Source: Hyphomonas adhaerens MHS-3 (lineage in GTDB: Bacteria; Pseudomonadota; Alphaproteobacteria; Caulobacterales; Hyphomonadaceae). Taken from it: a DNA stretch of 64,000 nt. Position numbers and translations under genes: made by a program. The notes beneath the pieces were generated by a model. The model was not told the DNA's origin and made no database searches. It saw only the letters and a list, made by a program, of their open reading frames with translations. This document shows, in pieces, positions 1 through 8,317 of the stretch; position 1 is the first letter of the stretch, and each line of letters opens with the position of its first letter. The DNA lies in the NCBI RefSeq assembly GCF_000685235.1, contig NZ_ARYH01000003.1:124001-188000 (forward strand), written 5' to 3'.

Positions 1-1226
1 TCGAGGTCACCTACACGCTGATCCCCGGCCCGCGCGTCAAGCTCGGCGAGCTTGTGCTGCCAGACGAAATCTCCACGCGCCCTCGGGCCGTCCGCGTCAT
101 GCGCACCTGGCAGCCGGGCGAGTATTATACGCCGGACAAGATCCGGACGCTGAGAACGCGCCTGCGCTCGTCCGGCCTGTATGACGGGATCGGCATCGAA
201 ATATCCGAGACGCCGGACGCGGACGGCACCTATCCGGTCGAGCTGTTGCTGGCGGAATCGAAACCGCGCTCTGTCGGCGTCGGCGCATCGCTGTCCACGA
301 CGGAAGGCGCCGGGATCGACACCTATTGGGAGAAGCGCAACATCACGGGCCGCGGCGACAAGGTGCGCGTGGAAGGCGCCGTCGCCAATATCAGCCGCAA
401 CCTGACCGCCAAGTACGAACTGCCCAATATCGGCCGCTATGGGCGGACGCTGGATGCGGAAATTGGTGCCCGGCAGCTGGAGACCGATGCCTACGACCTG
501 ACCGGCCTGAAAACCGGCGCAACCCTGTCACAGCCGTTCAACAAGAATTTCACCATCTCGGCCGGTGCCTATGTCGATGTAACCCGCACCGTCGAATACG
601 CCCTGACGCGCTCCGGCCCCTCGGACCCGATTGATCAGGTCACCTTCTTCACGCCGCTCAGCGCCACCTACAACACGGTCAAGAACACGCTGGACCCGCA
701 GGACGGCAACCGCCTGTTCCTGACGCTGGAACCCAGTGTCTCCACCGGCACCGTGAATGCCGTCTACACCCGCTATCTGTCCAATGCGACGACCTACCAT
801 TCGTTTACGGACAGCCTGGTCGCCGCAGCACGCGTCGAAGCGGGCGGCTTCCTCGGCGATACGGACGTCCCGGCCGACCGCCTCTTCTTCGCAGGCGGTG
901 GTGGCACGGTACGCGGCTATGCCTACCAGTCCCTGTCGCCGCAGAACGCCGATGGCGACTATGTCGGTGGCGAAGCGCTGTTCGATGCGTCGCTTGAACT
1001 GCGCTGGCGCAAGTCGAAGCGCTGGGGCTACGCCGCCTTTGTCGACACGGGCGCTGCCGCCGCTGATTTCGGCGAAGTCTTCGGAGACCTGCGCAGCGCC
1101 TTCGGTCTTGGCGTGCGCTACTATCCGGGTTTCGGCCCGATCCGGCTCGACATCGCCACGCCGATCAGTCCGCGTGACGGGGACGACCCGGTGCAGGTCT
1201 ATATCTCCATCGGGCAGGCCTTCTGA
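1..1226 (+). CDS. tamA: TamA-like outer-membrane Omp85 protein (5' end missing)
   Basis: C-terminal 407 residues of an Omp85-superfamily outer-membrane protein; the frame is open from base 3, so the gene starts before the window. The first ~85 visible residues look like a POTRA domain (PGPRVKLGEL, then a helix-rich stretch). The rest has the alternating, Gly/Tyr-rich pattern of a 16-strand barrel, including the FFAGGGGTVRGY stretch typical of Omp85 strands. It ends in a terminal Phe (SIGQAF), as expected of a beta-signal recognised by the BAM complex. It overlaps the tamB start by one base (TGATG), so the two are translationally coupled. In the family, TamA sits in the outer membrane and works with TamB in assembling surface proteins and in envelope lipid homeostasis. 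The tamB neighbour argues for TamA rather than BamA. Confidence 0.9.
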   Translation, partial: EVTYTLIPGPRVKLGELVLPDEISTRPRAVRVMRTWQPGEYYTPDKIRTLRTRLRSSGLYDGIGIEISETPDADGTYPVELLLAESKPRSVGVGASLSTTEGAGIDTYWEKRNITGRGDKVRVEGAVANISRNLTAKYELPNIGRYGRTLDAEIGARQLETDAYDLTGLKTGATLSQPFNKNFTISAGAYVDVTRTVEYALTRSGPSDPIDQVTFFTPLSATYNTVKNTLDPQDGNRLFLTLEPSVSTGTVNAVYTRYLSNATTYHSFTDSLVAAARVEAGGFLGDTDVPADRLFFAGGGGTVRGYAYQSLSPQNADGDYVGGEALFDASLELRWRKSKRWGYAAFVDTGAAAADFGEVFGDLRSAFGLGVRYYPGFGPIRLDIATPISPRDGDDPVQVYISIGQAF

Positions 1227-4200
1227 TGGCAGCCCTGCGGACCTTCCTTGCCCCAATCCGGAAACACCCGTGGCTGACGGCAGCTGCGGCCCTGCTGCTG
1301 GCCGTGACGATCGCCGTCATCTCCGCGCGCCTCTGGATCGCCAGCGATGGCGGACGCGCCTGGCTCTTGTCGCAAATCGACGGACGCAAGGCGGGCGCCT
1401 ATGGCACGATCGACGCCGAAGGCCTTTCCGGTGACCCGCTGGGCAAGATGCATCTGCGCCGCCTGGCCGTGCGCGATGCAGAGGGCGAATGGGTCGTCGC
1501 GCAGAACGTGTCGGTTGACTGGGCCCCCATGGCCCTCATCTCCGGCCTCGTTGACGTGAAGGCCCTGTCCGCCGGGGAGCTCAACTTCATCCGCCGCCCA
1601 GTGACAGAAGACCAGGCGCCCTCCAGCGGCGGCAGTTCAGACATTCGCATCAAGCTCCGTAGCCTGAGAATTCCCGACCTTGCTTTCCAGGAAGGGTTTG
1701 CCGGACCGGAAGCACATTTCGATGTCACCGGCCGGTATGACCAGGCCGGACGCACGCTGGCCGCCCGCCTTGATGCCTCGCCGCGCGACACCGGCAGCGA
1801 CCGCTTCCTGATCGACCTGCGCCGCGACGACACCGGCCCCTTCAGCCTGGATGCCGACATCAATGGCGCCCCCGGCGGCGTGATCGCAAACCTGATCGGC
1901 CTCGACACCGGCACGGGCGTCTCACTGAAGGCAACCGCGTCCGGCACGCCCGAAGCCGCGACCGGCGACGCCACGCTGATCATTGGCGACCAGCCCGCCG
2001 CCACCGCGCGGCTGAAGATCAAGGACAAGCGCCTCACCGCCGATGCAGACCTCGACGCCACGCGCCTGCCCATGCTGGGCCGCCAGATCGTGTCGCTGGT
2101 CGGCGAGACTGCCAGCATCCGCCTTGAAAGCACCACCGGGCGGCGCGAGGCGCCCTTCGGTCTGGAAACCTCCCTGCGGGCCGGTCAGCTGTCAGTTCGC
2201 GGCAACATCGATACGCGCAGCTGGACTCTGACGGAGGCCGCCGACCTGGATGTCGAGGTCGCGGACCTCCAGCCCATTCTGGGTGAACCGGGCCAGCTCT
2301 CTTTCATCGGCACGGCCGCGAAGGACCGGGACGACTGGTTGTTGCAAGGCAAGGCCGGACTGAAGGTCAGCGGCGAAAATGCCTTGCCCTTCGAACAGGC
2401 CAACGGACCCGTCAAAGTCACCATCGGCCAGCCGGACATCACCTTTTCGGGCGATCTGAAAATCACCCGTCTGCTGGGCCGCATCAGCGCCGCCGCGCCG
2501 CTGTTCGGCGAGACGACGCCCCTCCACGTCGAGGGCCGCTATGACCGCGCCGCCCGGCAGGTCGTGTTCGACCAGACAGACGCCGTCCTGTCCAAAGGCC
2601 GCGTCGGGGTCGCTGGCACGATCGACCTTGCCGCACAGACGCTCGACCTCTCCGGCACACTCGACACCGCGCTCGACCCGCTGCCCGGCGGCGCGCGCGG
2701 CCAGCTGACCGGCCCGTTCTCGGTCACCGGCGCCCTCACCCGGCCGGCCATCGATTTCAGCCTCGCCGCGAGTGAGCTCGCCGGACTGCCGGACCCGCTC
2801 GTCCAGCTGACCGGCACGGCCCCGACGCTCAAGGCCTCGCTTCAGGTGAAGCCCGGCGCGCTGAACATTTCGTCTGCGCGGCTGGCTGGCCAGCGGGCGG
2901 TCGTCACGGCGGCAGGCAATTGGGCATGGTCAGGCAACAGTGATGTGCGGGCCTCGCTGACACAGTCCGCCCCAGTCAGCGCAGGTGGCTGGGAGGTCAC
3001 GCTTGGTCATGCGCAAGTCCAGCTTGGTGGCCGTCCGGGCGCCCTTCATTATGACATCGACACCTCCGGCGGCAGCGCAACAGGCGCCGGGCGCCAGGTC
3101 GACGACCTCGCCCTCACCGCGAAGCTGACCAGCACCAAAGCGCGCATCTCCGGCCCGCTGACCCTGCGCGCCACCGCGGATGGCGAGGCTGTCTCGGCCG
3201 ATGCCAACCTCATCCGCGCCGATGGCACCACACAGCTGGCAGACCTGACCGGCACCCTCGGCCCGGGCGCGTTCACCGGCGCCGTAACGCTTGCAGATTC
3301 CGGCGATCTGACGGGCGATATCAATGTCGACGGCACCGCCCTGTCCTGGAGCAGCGGCGAGGCCCGCGAGGCCAAAGGCTCAATCCACTTCGAGCGCCAG
3401 GACGGCGACCCGCTGGCCCTGGCAGCGGATCTGACGGTCACCGACCTCGCCCTCGGCCCGGGCCGGGGAATTGTGTTCGACAAGGCAAACGCCACGCTGC
3501 GCAATGCGCCCGAAGGCTACGATATCCGCGCCCGGTTCATCTCCGAGGTGCCCAACTACCCCACCGACCTGACCTTCATCGCCTCCGCCAGTTTCGGCGC
3601 CCCGGCCGCAAACGGCATGTTCGAACTCTCCGGTACGGCGCTCGGCGAACCGATCGCAACCGCCGCACCGGCGCACTGGCGCCTTGGCGAGACACCGGAA
3701 CTCGACGCCGATGTTTCCCTGCTGAGCGGCCGGATCAAGGCGGGCTTTACCGGGGGCGGCGATGACACCCGTCTCGTCTTCGATGCGACCGGCATCGACC
3801 TCAGCCCGGTGCTCGCCCTCTACGAAACGACGACGAACCGCACCCACCTCGAAGGTCATGGCGATATGCAGGTCTTCGGCGCAGACCCGTCCGGCACAAT
3901 TCACATTGTGGCGGCCAGCGACGTGCCTGGGCTCGATTCCTCTTTCATGATGAACCTCGACGGCACACTGACCCGCAGCGGTCTCTCCCTGGACCTGCGC
4001 AGCGACTATGGCGGCCGCCTTGTCCTGAAAGGCGGCGCCGTTGTGCCCGTGACGGCCGAGGCCGGGAAACTGGTCGCGCCGGAACGGACGGCCCCATTGA
4101 CGGGCCAGGCCAGCCTGACCGGAGACCTTGCCGTACTGCGCACCGCTGCGCTGGCGTTCGGACACGACGTCGGCGGGTCCATCGACGCTTCGGCCAGCCT

Positions 4201-5344
4201 CTCCGGAACGCTGGAGGCGCCAGAGTATGAAGCCAGCGCCAGCATCCGGGACGGCACCTATGAACTCGGCAGCATGGGCTTCCAGCTGTCAGGCATCACA
4301 GCCGATGCCGATTATGACGGAGCGGTCCTCAAAGTGACCGGCAAGGCCGGCGCCCCGGGAGGCGGCACCTTCTCGCTGAACGGACGTCTCGCCGGTGAGG
4401 GTACGGACCTCGACGCCGAGTTCCGGAACCTGCTCCTCTTCAATCGGGATGGCGATCATGCCCGCGGCACCGGCAAGCTGGTGCTGACCGACAGCGCCGA
4501 GACCCGGCGGCTGTCAGGGGAAGTGACCATCACCCAGGCCCGCTATTCGCTGGACAACCTGCCATCTTCCCGTCCGCACGCGCTGGACGTGCGCTGGACC
4601 GACGACCCGCCGCCCGAAGCCGACACCAGCCGCCTGCGCCGGACGCTGGCGCTGGACATCGACATAAATGCCGATCGCCGCGTCTACGTGACCGGACGCG
4701 GCCTCGACAGCGAATGGCGGGCGGACCTGAAACTGACCGGCACCCCCGCCGCCCCACGCCTTGATGGCACAACCACACTGGTCCGCGGGGACCTCGACCT
4801 CGCCGGCCGGCCTTTCGTGTTCGACTCCGGCACCATCACATTCGACGGCCCCGTGAACCGCGCGCGGATCGACCTGGCCGCCGAACGGTCCGTGAATGAC
4901 TTTGATGTCCGGGTAAATGTGACCGGCTCACCGGTGAAGCCGGTCATCGAGCTCTCCAGCTCCCCCGACCTGCCGCAGGACGAGATCCTGTCCCGGCTCC
5001 TGTTTGGCCGCTCCTCCATGGACCTGTCCGCGCTGGAAGCTGCTCAGCTGGCCAGCACCATTGCCAAACTGTCCGGAAACTCGACCGGATTTGACCCCGC
5101 CAGCGAGTTCCAGGCCGCGCTCGGCATCGACCGATTCTCTATCGGAACATCTGAAACTGGCGGTGCTCAAATTGGTGTTGGTCAATATCTGAGCGATGAC
5201 GTATATCTGGAACTGAAATCTGCAGGTGCCGAGGGCAGCTCTGTCGAGGTCGAATGGCAACCCCGGCCACAGGTTTCCGTAACGTCAGAGACCAATGCCA
5301 CAGGCGACAGCAAGGTCTCCATCCGGTGGAAAAAGGACTACTGA
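1226..5344 (+). CDS. tamB: Translocation and assembly module protein TamB
   Basis: 1372 residues, about the usual TamB length. There is an N-terminal membrane anchor (residues ~15-37, Ala/Leu/Val-rich, preceded by basic residues), then a very long Asp/Gly/Thr-rich stretch of repeated short beta strands as in AsmA/TamB bridge proteins. The C-terminal TamB (DUF490) domain carries the signature LPQDEILSRLLFGRS near residues 1250-1265. The start ATG overlaps the tamA stop. In the family, TamB spans the periplasm from the inner membrane to TamA and has been linked to phospholipid transport as well as outer-membrane protein assembly. No frameshift is seen. Expression with tamA as one operon is inferred from the overlap. 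Confidence 0.95.
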   Translation: MAALRTFLAPIRKHPWLTAAAALLLAVTIAVISARLWIASDGGRAWLLSQIDGRKAGAYGTIDAEGLSGDPLGKMHLRRLAVRDAEGEWVVAQNVSVDWAPMALISGLVDVKALSAGELNFIRRPVTEDQAPSSGGSSDIRIKLRSLRIPDLAFQEGFAGPEAHFDVTGRYDQAGRTLAARLDASPRDTGSDRFLIDLRRDDTGPFSLDADINGAPGGVIANLIGLDTGTGVSLKATASGTPEAATGDATLIIGDQPAATARLKIKDKRLTADADLDATRLPMLGRQIVSLVGETASIRLESTTGRREAPFGLETSLRAGQLSVRGNIDTRSWTLTEAADLDVEVADLQPILGEPGQLSFIGTAAKDRDDWLLQGKAGLKVSGENALPFEQANGPVKVTIGQPDITFSGDLKITRLLGRISAAAPLFGETTPLHVEGRYDRAARQVVFDQTDAVLSKGRVGVAGTIDLAAQTLDLSGTLDTALDPLPGGARGQLTGPFSVTGALTRPAIDFSLAASELAGLPDPLVQLTGTAPTLKASLQVKPGALNISSARLAGQRAVVTAAGNWAWSGNSDVRASLTQSAPVSAGGWEVTLGHAQVQLGGRPGALHYDIDTSGGSATGAGRQVDDLALTAKLTSTKARISGPLTLRATADGEAVSADANLIRADGTTQLADLTGTLGPGAFTGAVTLADSGDLTGDINVDGTALSWSSGEAREAKGSIHFERQDGDPLALAADLTVTDLALGPGRGIVFDKANATLRNAPEGYDIRARFISEVPNYPTDLTFIASASFGAPAANGMFELSGTALGEPIATAAPAHWRLGETPELDADVSLLSGRIKAGFTGGGDDTRLVFDATGIDLSPVLALYETTTNRTHLEGHGDMQVFGADPSGTIHIVAASDVPGLDSSFMMNLDGTLTRSGLSLDLRSDYGGRLVLKGGAVVPVTAEAGKLVAPERTAPLTGQASLTGDLAVLRTAALAFGHDVGGSIDASASLSGTLEAPEYEASASIRDGTYELGSMGFQLSGITADADYDGAVLKVTGKAGAPGGGTFSLNGRLAGEGTDLDAEFRNLLLFNRDGDHARGTGKLVLTDSAETRRLSGEVTITQARYSLDNLPSSRPHALDVRWTDDPPPEADTSRLRRTLALDIDINADRRVYVTGRGLDSEWRADLKLTGTPAAPRLDGTTTLVRGDLDLAGRPFVFDSGTITFDGPVNRARIDLAAERSVNDFDVRVNVTGSPVKPVIELSSSPDLPQDEILSRLLFGRSSMDLSALEAAQLASTIAKLSGNSTGFDPASEFQAALGIDRFSIGTSETGGAQIGVGQYLSDDVYLELKSAGAEGSSVEVEWQPRPQVSVTSETNATGDSKVSIRWKKDY

Positions 5345-5609
5345 CACTGGGCCGGAATCCCCTGATGTCTCAGCAACTTACAGACGAACTTCCACCTTTA
5401 ATTGGGGCTCGGCACCCCTAAGGATAATCTCCGTTATTATAGGCGATTAGAGTGCCTATACATACGGTCCAAGAGAATGTAATATTCGCTATCGAACAAC
5501 CCCTATGGGTGCGTCCTTCAAATTTTTTATAAGCCCTCACATTGCTTCTACACCCTAAGAGAGAAGATTTTGGACTCCGATAATCTGTAAACTTCTGAGG
5601 ATATTGGAC
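5345..5609. other. AT-richer intergenic region before the XRE regulator
   Basis: 265 bases without a gene. From about 5430 the base composition is clearly AT-richer than the flanking genes (runs such as aattttttataag near 5520). A short GGGG...CCCC stem follows tamB at 5404-5418 without a T-run, so I do not call a terminator. The promoter of the downstream regulator presumably lies here, but I cannot fix its -35/-10 boxes. Confidence 0.4.
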
Positions 5610-5987
5610 GTGCCATCTCGCCGACAGACTACATCCCGCGCCCCCACCGCAATCGACCAGATGGTGGGTGAAAAAATACGCAAACTTCGCCTCGACAGAA
5701 ACATGACACTTGCTGAGCTCGGATCCGAACTCGGCATCTCTCATCAGCAATTGCAAAAGTATGAAACCGGCACAAACCGCCTGAGCGCCGGCATGCTTTC
5801 GAACGTCGCCGACGTGCTGCGCGTTGATATCACCGACCTGTTCGAAGACGCCAACTCCAACAAGGGCAATGCCCCTGATCCGCTGGAGAAGGCCCGCAAT
5901 GAATGCCACTCCTGGATCAACCGGGCCAATTCCGTCGACAAGCTCGGCTCCATGGCCCGCGTGCTGAAGGCCCTGTCGGCAGACTGA
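5610..5987 (+). CDS. XRE/Cro-CI family helix-turn-helix regulator
   Basis: 125-residue DNA-binding protein. After a ~18-residue basic N-terminal tail there is a classical XRE helix-turn-helix: VGEKIRKLRLDRNMTLAELG, then ISHQQLQKYETGTNRLS (recognition helix) and a LSNVADVLRVDITDLFED closing helix. The C-terminal ~45 residues are an extension of unknown role. I choose the GTG at 5610 because GAGG at 5597-5600 is well spaced from it; a TTG at 5604 would sit too close. The gene is alone, convergent with the LysR gene. Similar small XRE proteins are common in alphaproteobacteria; the target genes cannot be inferred. Confidence 0.85.
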   Translation: MPSRRQTTSRAPTAIDQMVGEKIRKLRLDRNMTLAELGSELGISHQQLQKYETGTNRLSAGMLSNVADVLRVDITDLFEDANSNKGNAPDPLEKARNECHSWINRANSVDKLGSMARVLKALSAD

Positions 5988-6034
5988 TCCTGCCCTAGTC
6001 CTGGAAGTTCTGAACGCCCGGCTTTCGAGTACGC

Positions 6035-7024
6035 CTAGAAAGTCCGGGTGATCTGGGATTCAGCGCCATGTTTCACCTGATCGGGATGCACAAAAGCATC
6101 CCGGAACCAGGCGACCCGGCGTTCGTCGAAAATGGTCCACAGCCAATCCAGCACGGCCTGCCCCTGAGGTAGCCGCCGCACCCGCTCTGTATAAGTCAGC
6201 CAGAACTGGATCGGCGCGATCTCCGGCAGGTTCAGCGGCTTCACCCGCTCGTCCACCTCGCCGATATAGGATGGCAGGACAGCAATGCCCCCGCCATGCG
6301 CGCAGACCTCGATCATGGCAGCCGCGGAGTTGGTTACCAACGAATAGTCGATCATCTTCTTCAGCTCGGCCACACGCGGCGCCCAGCGCTCGATCTGGTT
6401 CACATAGCCTTCGTGAAGGATTGTCTTGTAGCGAAAATATTCGAACAGGCTGTTGGGCAGCTGCTCGCACTCGTTCAGATAAGCGTCGGAGGCGAAGCTC
6501 ATATAGTGCAGCACGCCCAGCTTTCGGCCGATGATCTCCGGAGATTTGGGCTCGGTGAACTGGATCGCGATATCTGCCTCGCCTTCCAGCAGGTCCGGCA
6601 CGGCATCCACGACCCGCATGCGCAGCTGGACCTTCGGATTGGCGGCCTGGAACTCCGGCAGGCGCGGCGCGATCCAGTAAGGTCCCAGACCATCCCCCGT
6701 GGCCAGCACGATACGCCCCTCGACATCGCGGTCACGATTACCGGCATACTCAAAGACCTCACCGACCGACTCGGCCATGGCGTGGATGTGGCTCAGCGCG
6801 ATCCGGCCAGCATCGGTCAGCTCAACCCCGCGCGTCGTCCGCACGAGCAGGACCGTGTTCAGGTCTTTTTCCAGCTGGTCTATCTTGCGGCCGATCGTGG
6901 GCGCGGATTCCTGGAGACGATGGGCGGCGGCGTTCATGCTGCCGAGTTCCGCCACGATGCGGAATACGCGCATGTTATCCCAATCCATCCGTTCGGTCAG
7001 AATAATGCCTTCCGGTTCGCTCAC
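6035..7024 (-). CDS. LysR-family transcriptional regulator
   Basis: About 329 residues. The N-terminal winged helix begins MDWDNMRVFRIVAELGSMNA and continues AAHRLQESAPTIGRKIDQLE and TRGVELTDAG, the standard LysR DNA-binding pattern. The remainder is a periplasmic-binding-like effector domain (IVLATGDGLGPYWIAPRLPEF onward). I place the start at a GTG (7022-7024) behind GGAAGAG at ~9 nt. The in-frame GTG nine bases upstream touches that ribosome site, and the ATG at 6988, which would give the family-standard N-terminus, has none. No adjacent divergent target operon is present (a tRNA lies upstream), so the regulon is unknown. Confidence 0.9.
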   Translation of the reverse strand: MSEPEGIILTERMDWDNMRVFRIVAELGSMNAAAHRLQESAPTIGRKIDQLEKDLNTVLLVRTTRGVELTDAGRIALSHIHAMAESVGEVFEYAGNRDRDVEGRIVLATGDGLGPYWIAPRLPEFQAANPKVQLRMRVVDAVPDLLEGEADIAIQFTEPKSPEIIGRKLGVLHYMSFASDAYLNECEQLPNSLFEYFRYKTILHEGYVNQIERWAPRVAELKKMIDYSLVTNSAAAMIEVCAHGGGIAVLPSYIGEVDERVKPLNLPEIAPIQFWLTYTERVRRLPQGQAVLDWLWTIFDERRVAWFRDAFVHPDQVKHGAESQITRTF

Positions 7025-7136
7025 GCTCGTCACCTCTTCCCATTGGAGGGGTGACTACACAGGCAAGCCGCCGCCAGCGCAATACTTTGGCACATGCGAT
7101 GGGATATTTGGCCACAGGATGCGGTATTTTCCTGCA

Positions 7137-7212
7137 TGGTGCCGGCTGCAGGACTCGAACCCGCGACCCTCTGATTACAAATCAGATGCTCTACCAGCTG
7201 AGCTAAGCCGGC
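7137..7212 (-). tRNA. tRNA-Thr (anticodon TGT)
   Basis: A 76-nt cloverleaf reads on the minus strand: acceptor stem GCCGGCT/AGCCGGC, D arm GCTC...GAGC, anticodon stem TCTGA/TCAGA around loop TTTGTAA (anticodon TGT, reading ACA and relatives), and T arm GCGGG TTCGAGT CCTGC. The discriminator is A and the CCA end is encoded (A-CCA on the minus strand at 7140-7137). No integrase or duplicated 3' end was seen nearby, so the site does not look used for integration. Confidence 0.97.
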
Positions 7213-7583
7213 CCATGAGGAACCCCGTCACTAATCGGAAGCTCCGCCGGATGCAAGCAGGCGCTCCACACCTGGCAGAGGAAGTACAGTCTTCCGGACT
7301 GGCCTGGACCGCTTCCCTGCCCCGGACTTGCCATATTTGCTGCCAGGATTCTCCTGTGAGGCGAGAATGCGGGCCGCCAGAGCCATCCAGACTGATGATT
7401 TAAAAGCGCTTTCCCGGCCAATTTCCGGATTCCTTCCAATTTCCTTGGCTCCGCCTCATTCGCCCCGGCAGGTGCACATTTCAGCCGCAAACCGCGCCTA
7501 TCCCTTTGTTCATGCAAGGGCACAGGAACCGGAAGAGTTCCCAGGGATTGATGGAGCAAGAGATGAGCATGAAGGAGACCGTT
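7213..7583. other. 371-nt intergenic region between tRNA-Thr and the OmpA-like gene
   Basis: No convincing gene on either strand; the frames here have no recognisable protein character and no good ribosome site. A 9-bp direct repeat CCAATTTCC occurs at 7418-7426 and 7436-7444, an exact 18-bp period, shortly after an AT-rich patch (tgatgatttaaaagcgc). This could be a regulator site or promoter region for the OmpA-like gene, but I cannot assign it. Confidence 0.35.
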
Positions 7584-8063
7584 ATGAAACGCACGCTATT
7601 CGCGGCCGCAGGTCTTGGCCTGGTTGGAGCGCTCGCCGCGCTGCCGGCAGTTTCCGACGCACCAAAGCCGCCCCCGGCAGAGCCTGTCTATGTGGCCCGC
7701 AAGCCGGTCTGCGAGGACATGAAGCTGTCCATTTACTTCCCGGCCTACGAGACCATGCTGTCCTCCTATTCCGTCCGGGCACTGAATGCTGCCACCAACA
7801 GTCTGGATGGCTGCGCCGTCACCGATATCGACGTCTCTGTCGTATCTGAAGAGGCCCACACGGACGCCGAGCTGGCACAATTGTCAGAAGCGCGCGCCGC
7901 AGCGGTGCTGCAGGCCCTGTCAGACCGGGGCGTCTCTGCCCCGCGCATCGAGACGAGCTTCCGCAAAGTCAACGCCAATGCGGCGTCGGCTGAGGTGCCT
8001 GTGGAGCCGATGGCCCGCCGCGTGGATCTCAATCTGGACGTAAAGCCTGTTTACGGCCTCTGA
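7584..8063 (+). CDS. Exported OmpA-domain-like protein
   Basis: 159-residue exported protein. The start at 7584 is set by AAGGAG six bases upstream; earlier in-frame ATGs (for example 7569) lack such a site. Residues 1-26 form a signal peptide (MKRTLF, then Ala/Leu/Gly-rich, ending AVSDA). The rest resembles an OmpA/MotB C-terminal fold: a first strand KLSIYFP, a helix (SYSVRALNAATNSLDG), a strand (VTDIDVSVVSEEAH), a helix with SEARAAAVLQALSDRGV, and a closing strand RRVDLNLDV. The canonical peptidoglycan-binding Asp/Arg pattern is only partly visible (LSEARAAAV, ARRVDL). It is a single gene followed by strong stem-loops. The role is probably envelope-associated, otherwise unknown. Confidence 0.75.
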   Translation: MKRTLFAAAGLGLVGALAALPAVSDAPKPPPAEPVYVARKPVCEDMKLSIYFPAYETMLSSYSVRALNAATNSLDGCAVTDIDVSVVSEEAHTDAELAQLSEARAAAVLQALSDRGVSAPRIETSFRKVNANAASAEVPVEPMARRVDLNLDVKPVYGL

Positions 8064-8090
8064 GGCCGATTTCCCCTCCCCCTCCAAAAC

Positions 8091-8119
8091 GGTGCAGGTC
8101 AGATCACCGCGCCTGCACC
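8091..8119 (+). other. Stem-loop upstream of the terminator
   Basis: A perfect 8-bp stem GGTGCAGG/CCTGCACC (8091-8098 and 8112-8119) with a 13-nt loop, 28 nt after the OmpA-like stop. It has no T-run itself and sits just before the terminator at 8127. It may protect the mRNA 3' end or assist termination. Confidence 0.6.
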
Positions 8120-8126
8120 GTCGACT

Positions 8127-8162
8127 GCCCCGGACCGGCCCTGCCGTTCCGGGGCTTTTCTT
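8127..8162 (+). terminator. Rho-independent terminator of the OmpA-like gene
   Basis: Stem GCCCCGGA (8127-8134) pairs with TCCGGGGC (8148-8155), followed immediately by TTTTCTT. It separates the OmpA-like gene from metG. Confidence 0.88.
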
Positions 8163-8317
8163 GACGCCCGGAGTCGCCAAGACACTGTCGTGACGAAGGT
8201 TTTTGTCTGCTCCGTTTCTTTCAATTCCTGCAGTCCGCGTTAAAAGACAGGCTCCGCGCGGCTGGAAGGCCTCGAATCGCGGTCCTGAAGGCACAAAACG
8301 GAAAAGACTGACATCCC

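Noticed and set aside
7137-7212. tRNA-Thr as a phage or island attachment site
   Set aside because: No integrase gene nearby and no second copy of the tRNA 3' end found.
7203-7559. 118-codon minus-strand frame between tRNA-Thr and the OmpA-like gene
   Set aside because: Overlaps the tRNA edge, no motif, no ribosome site.
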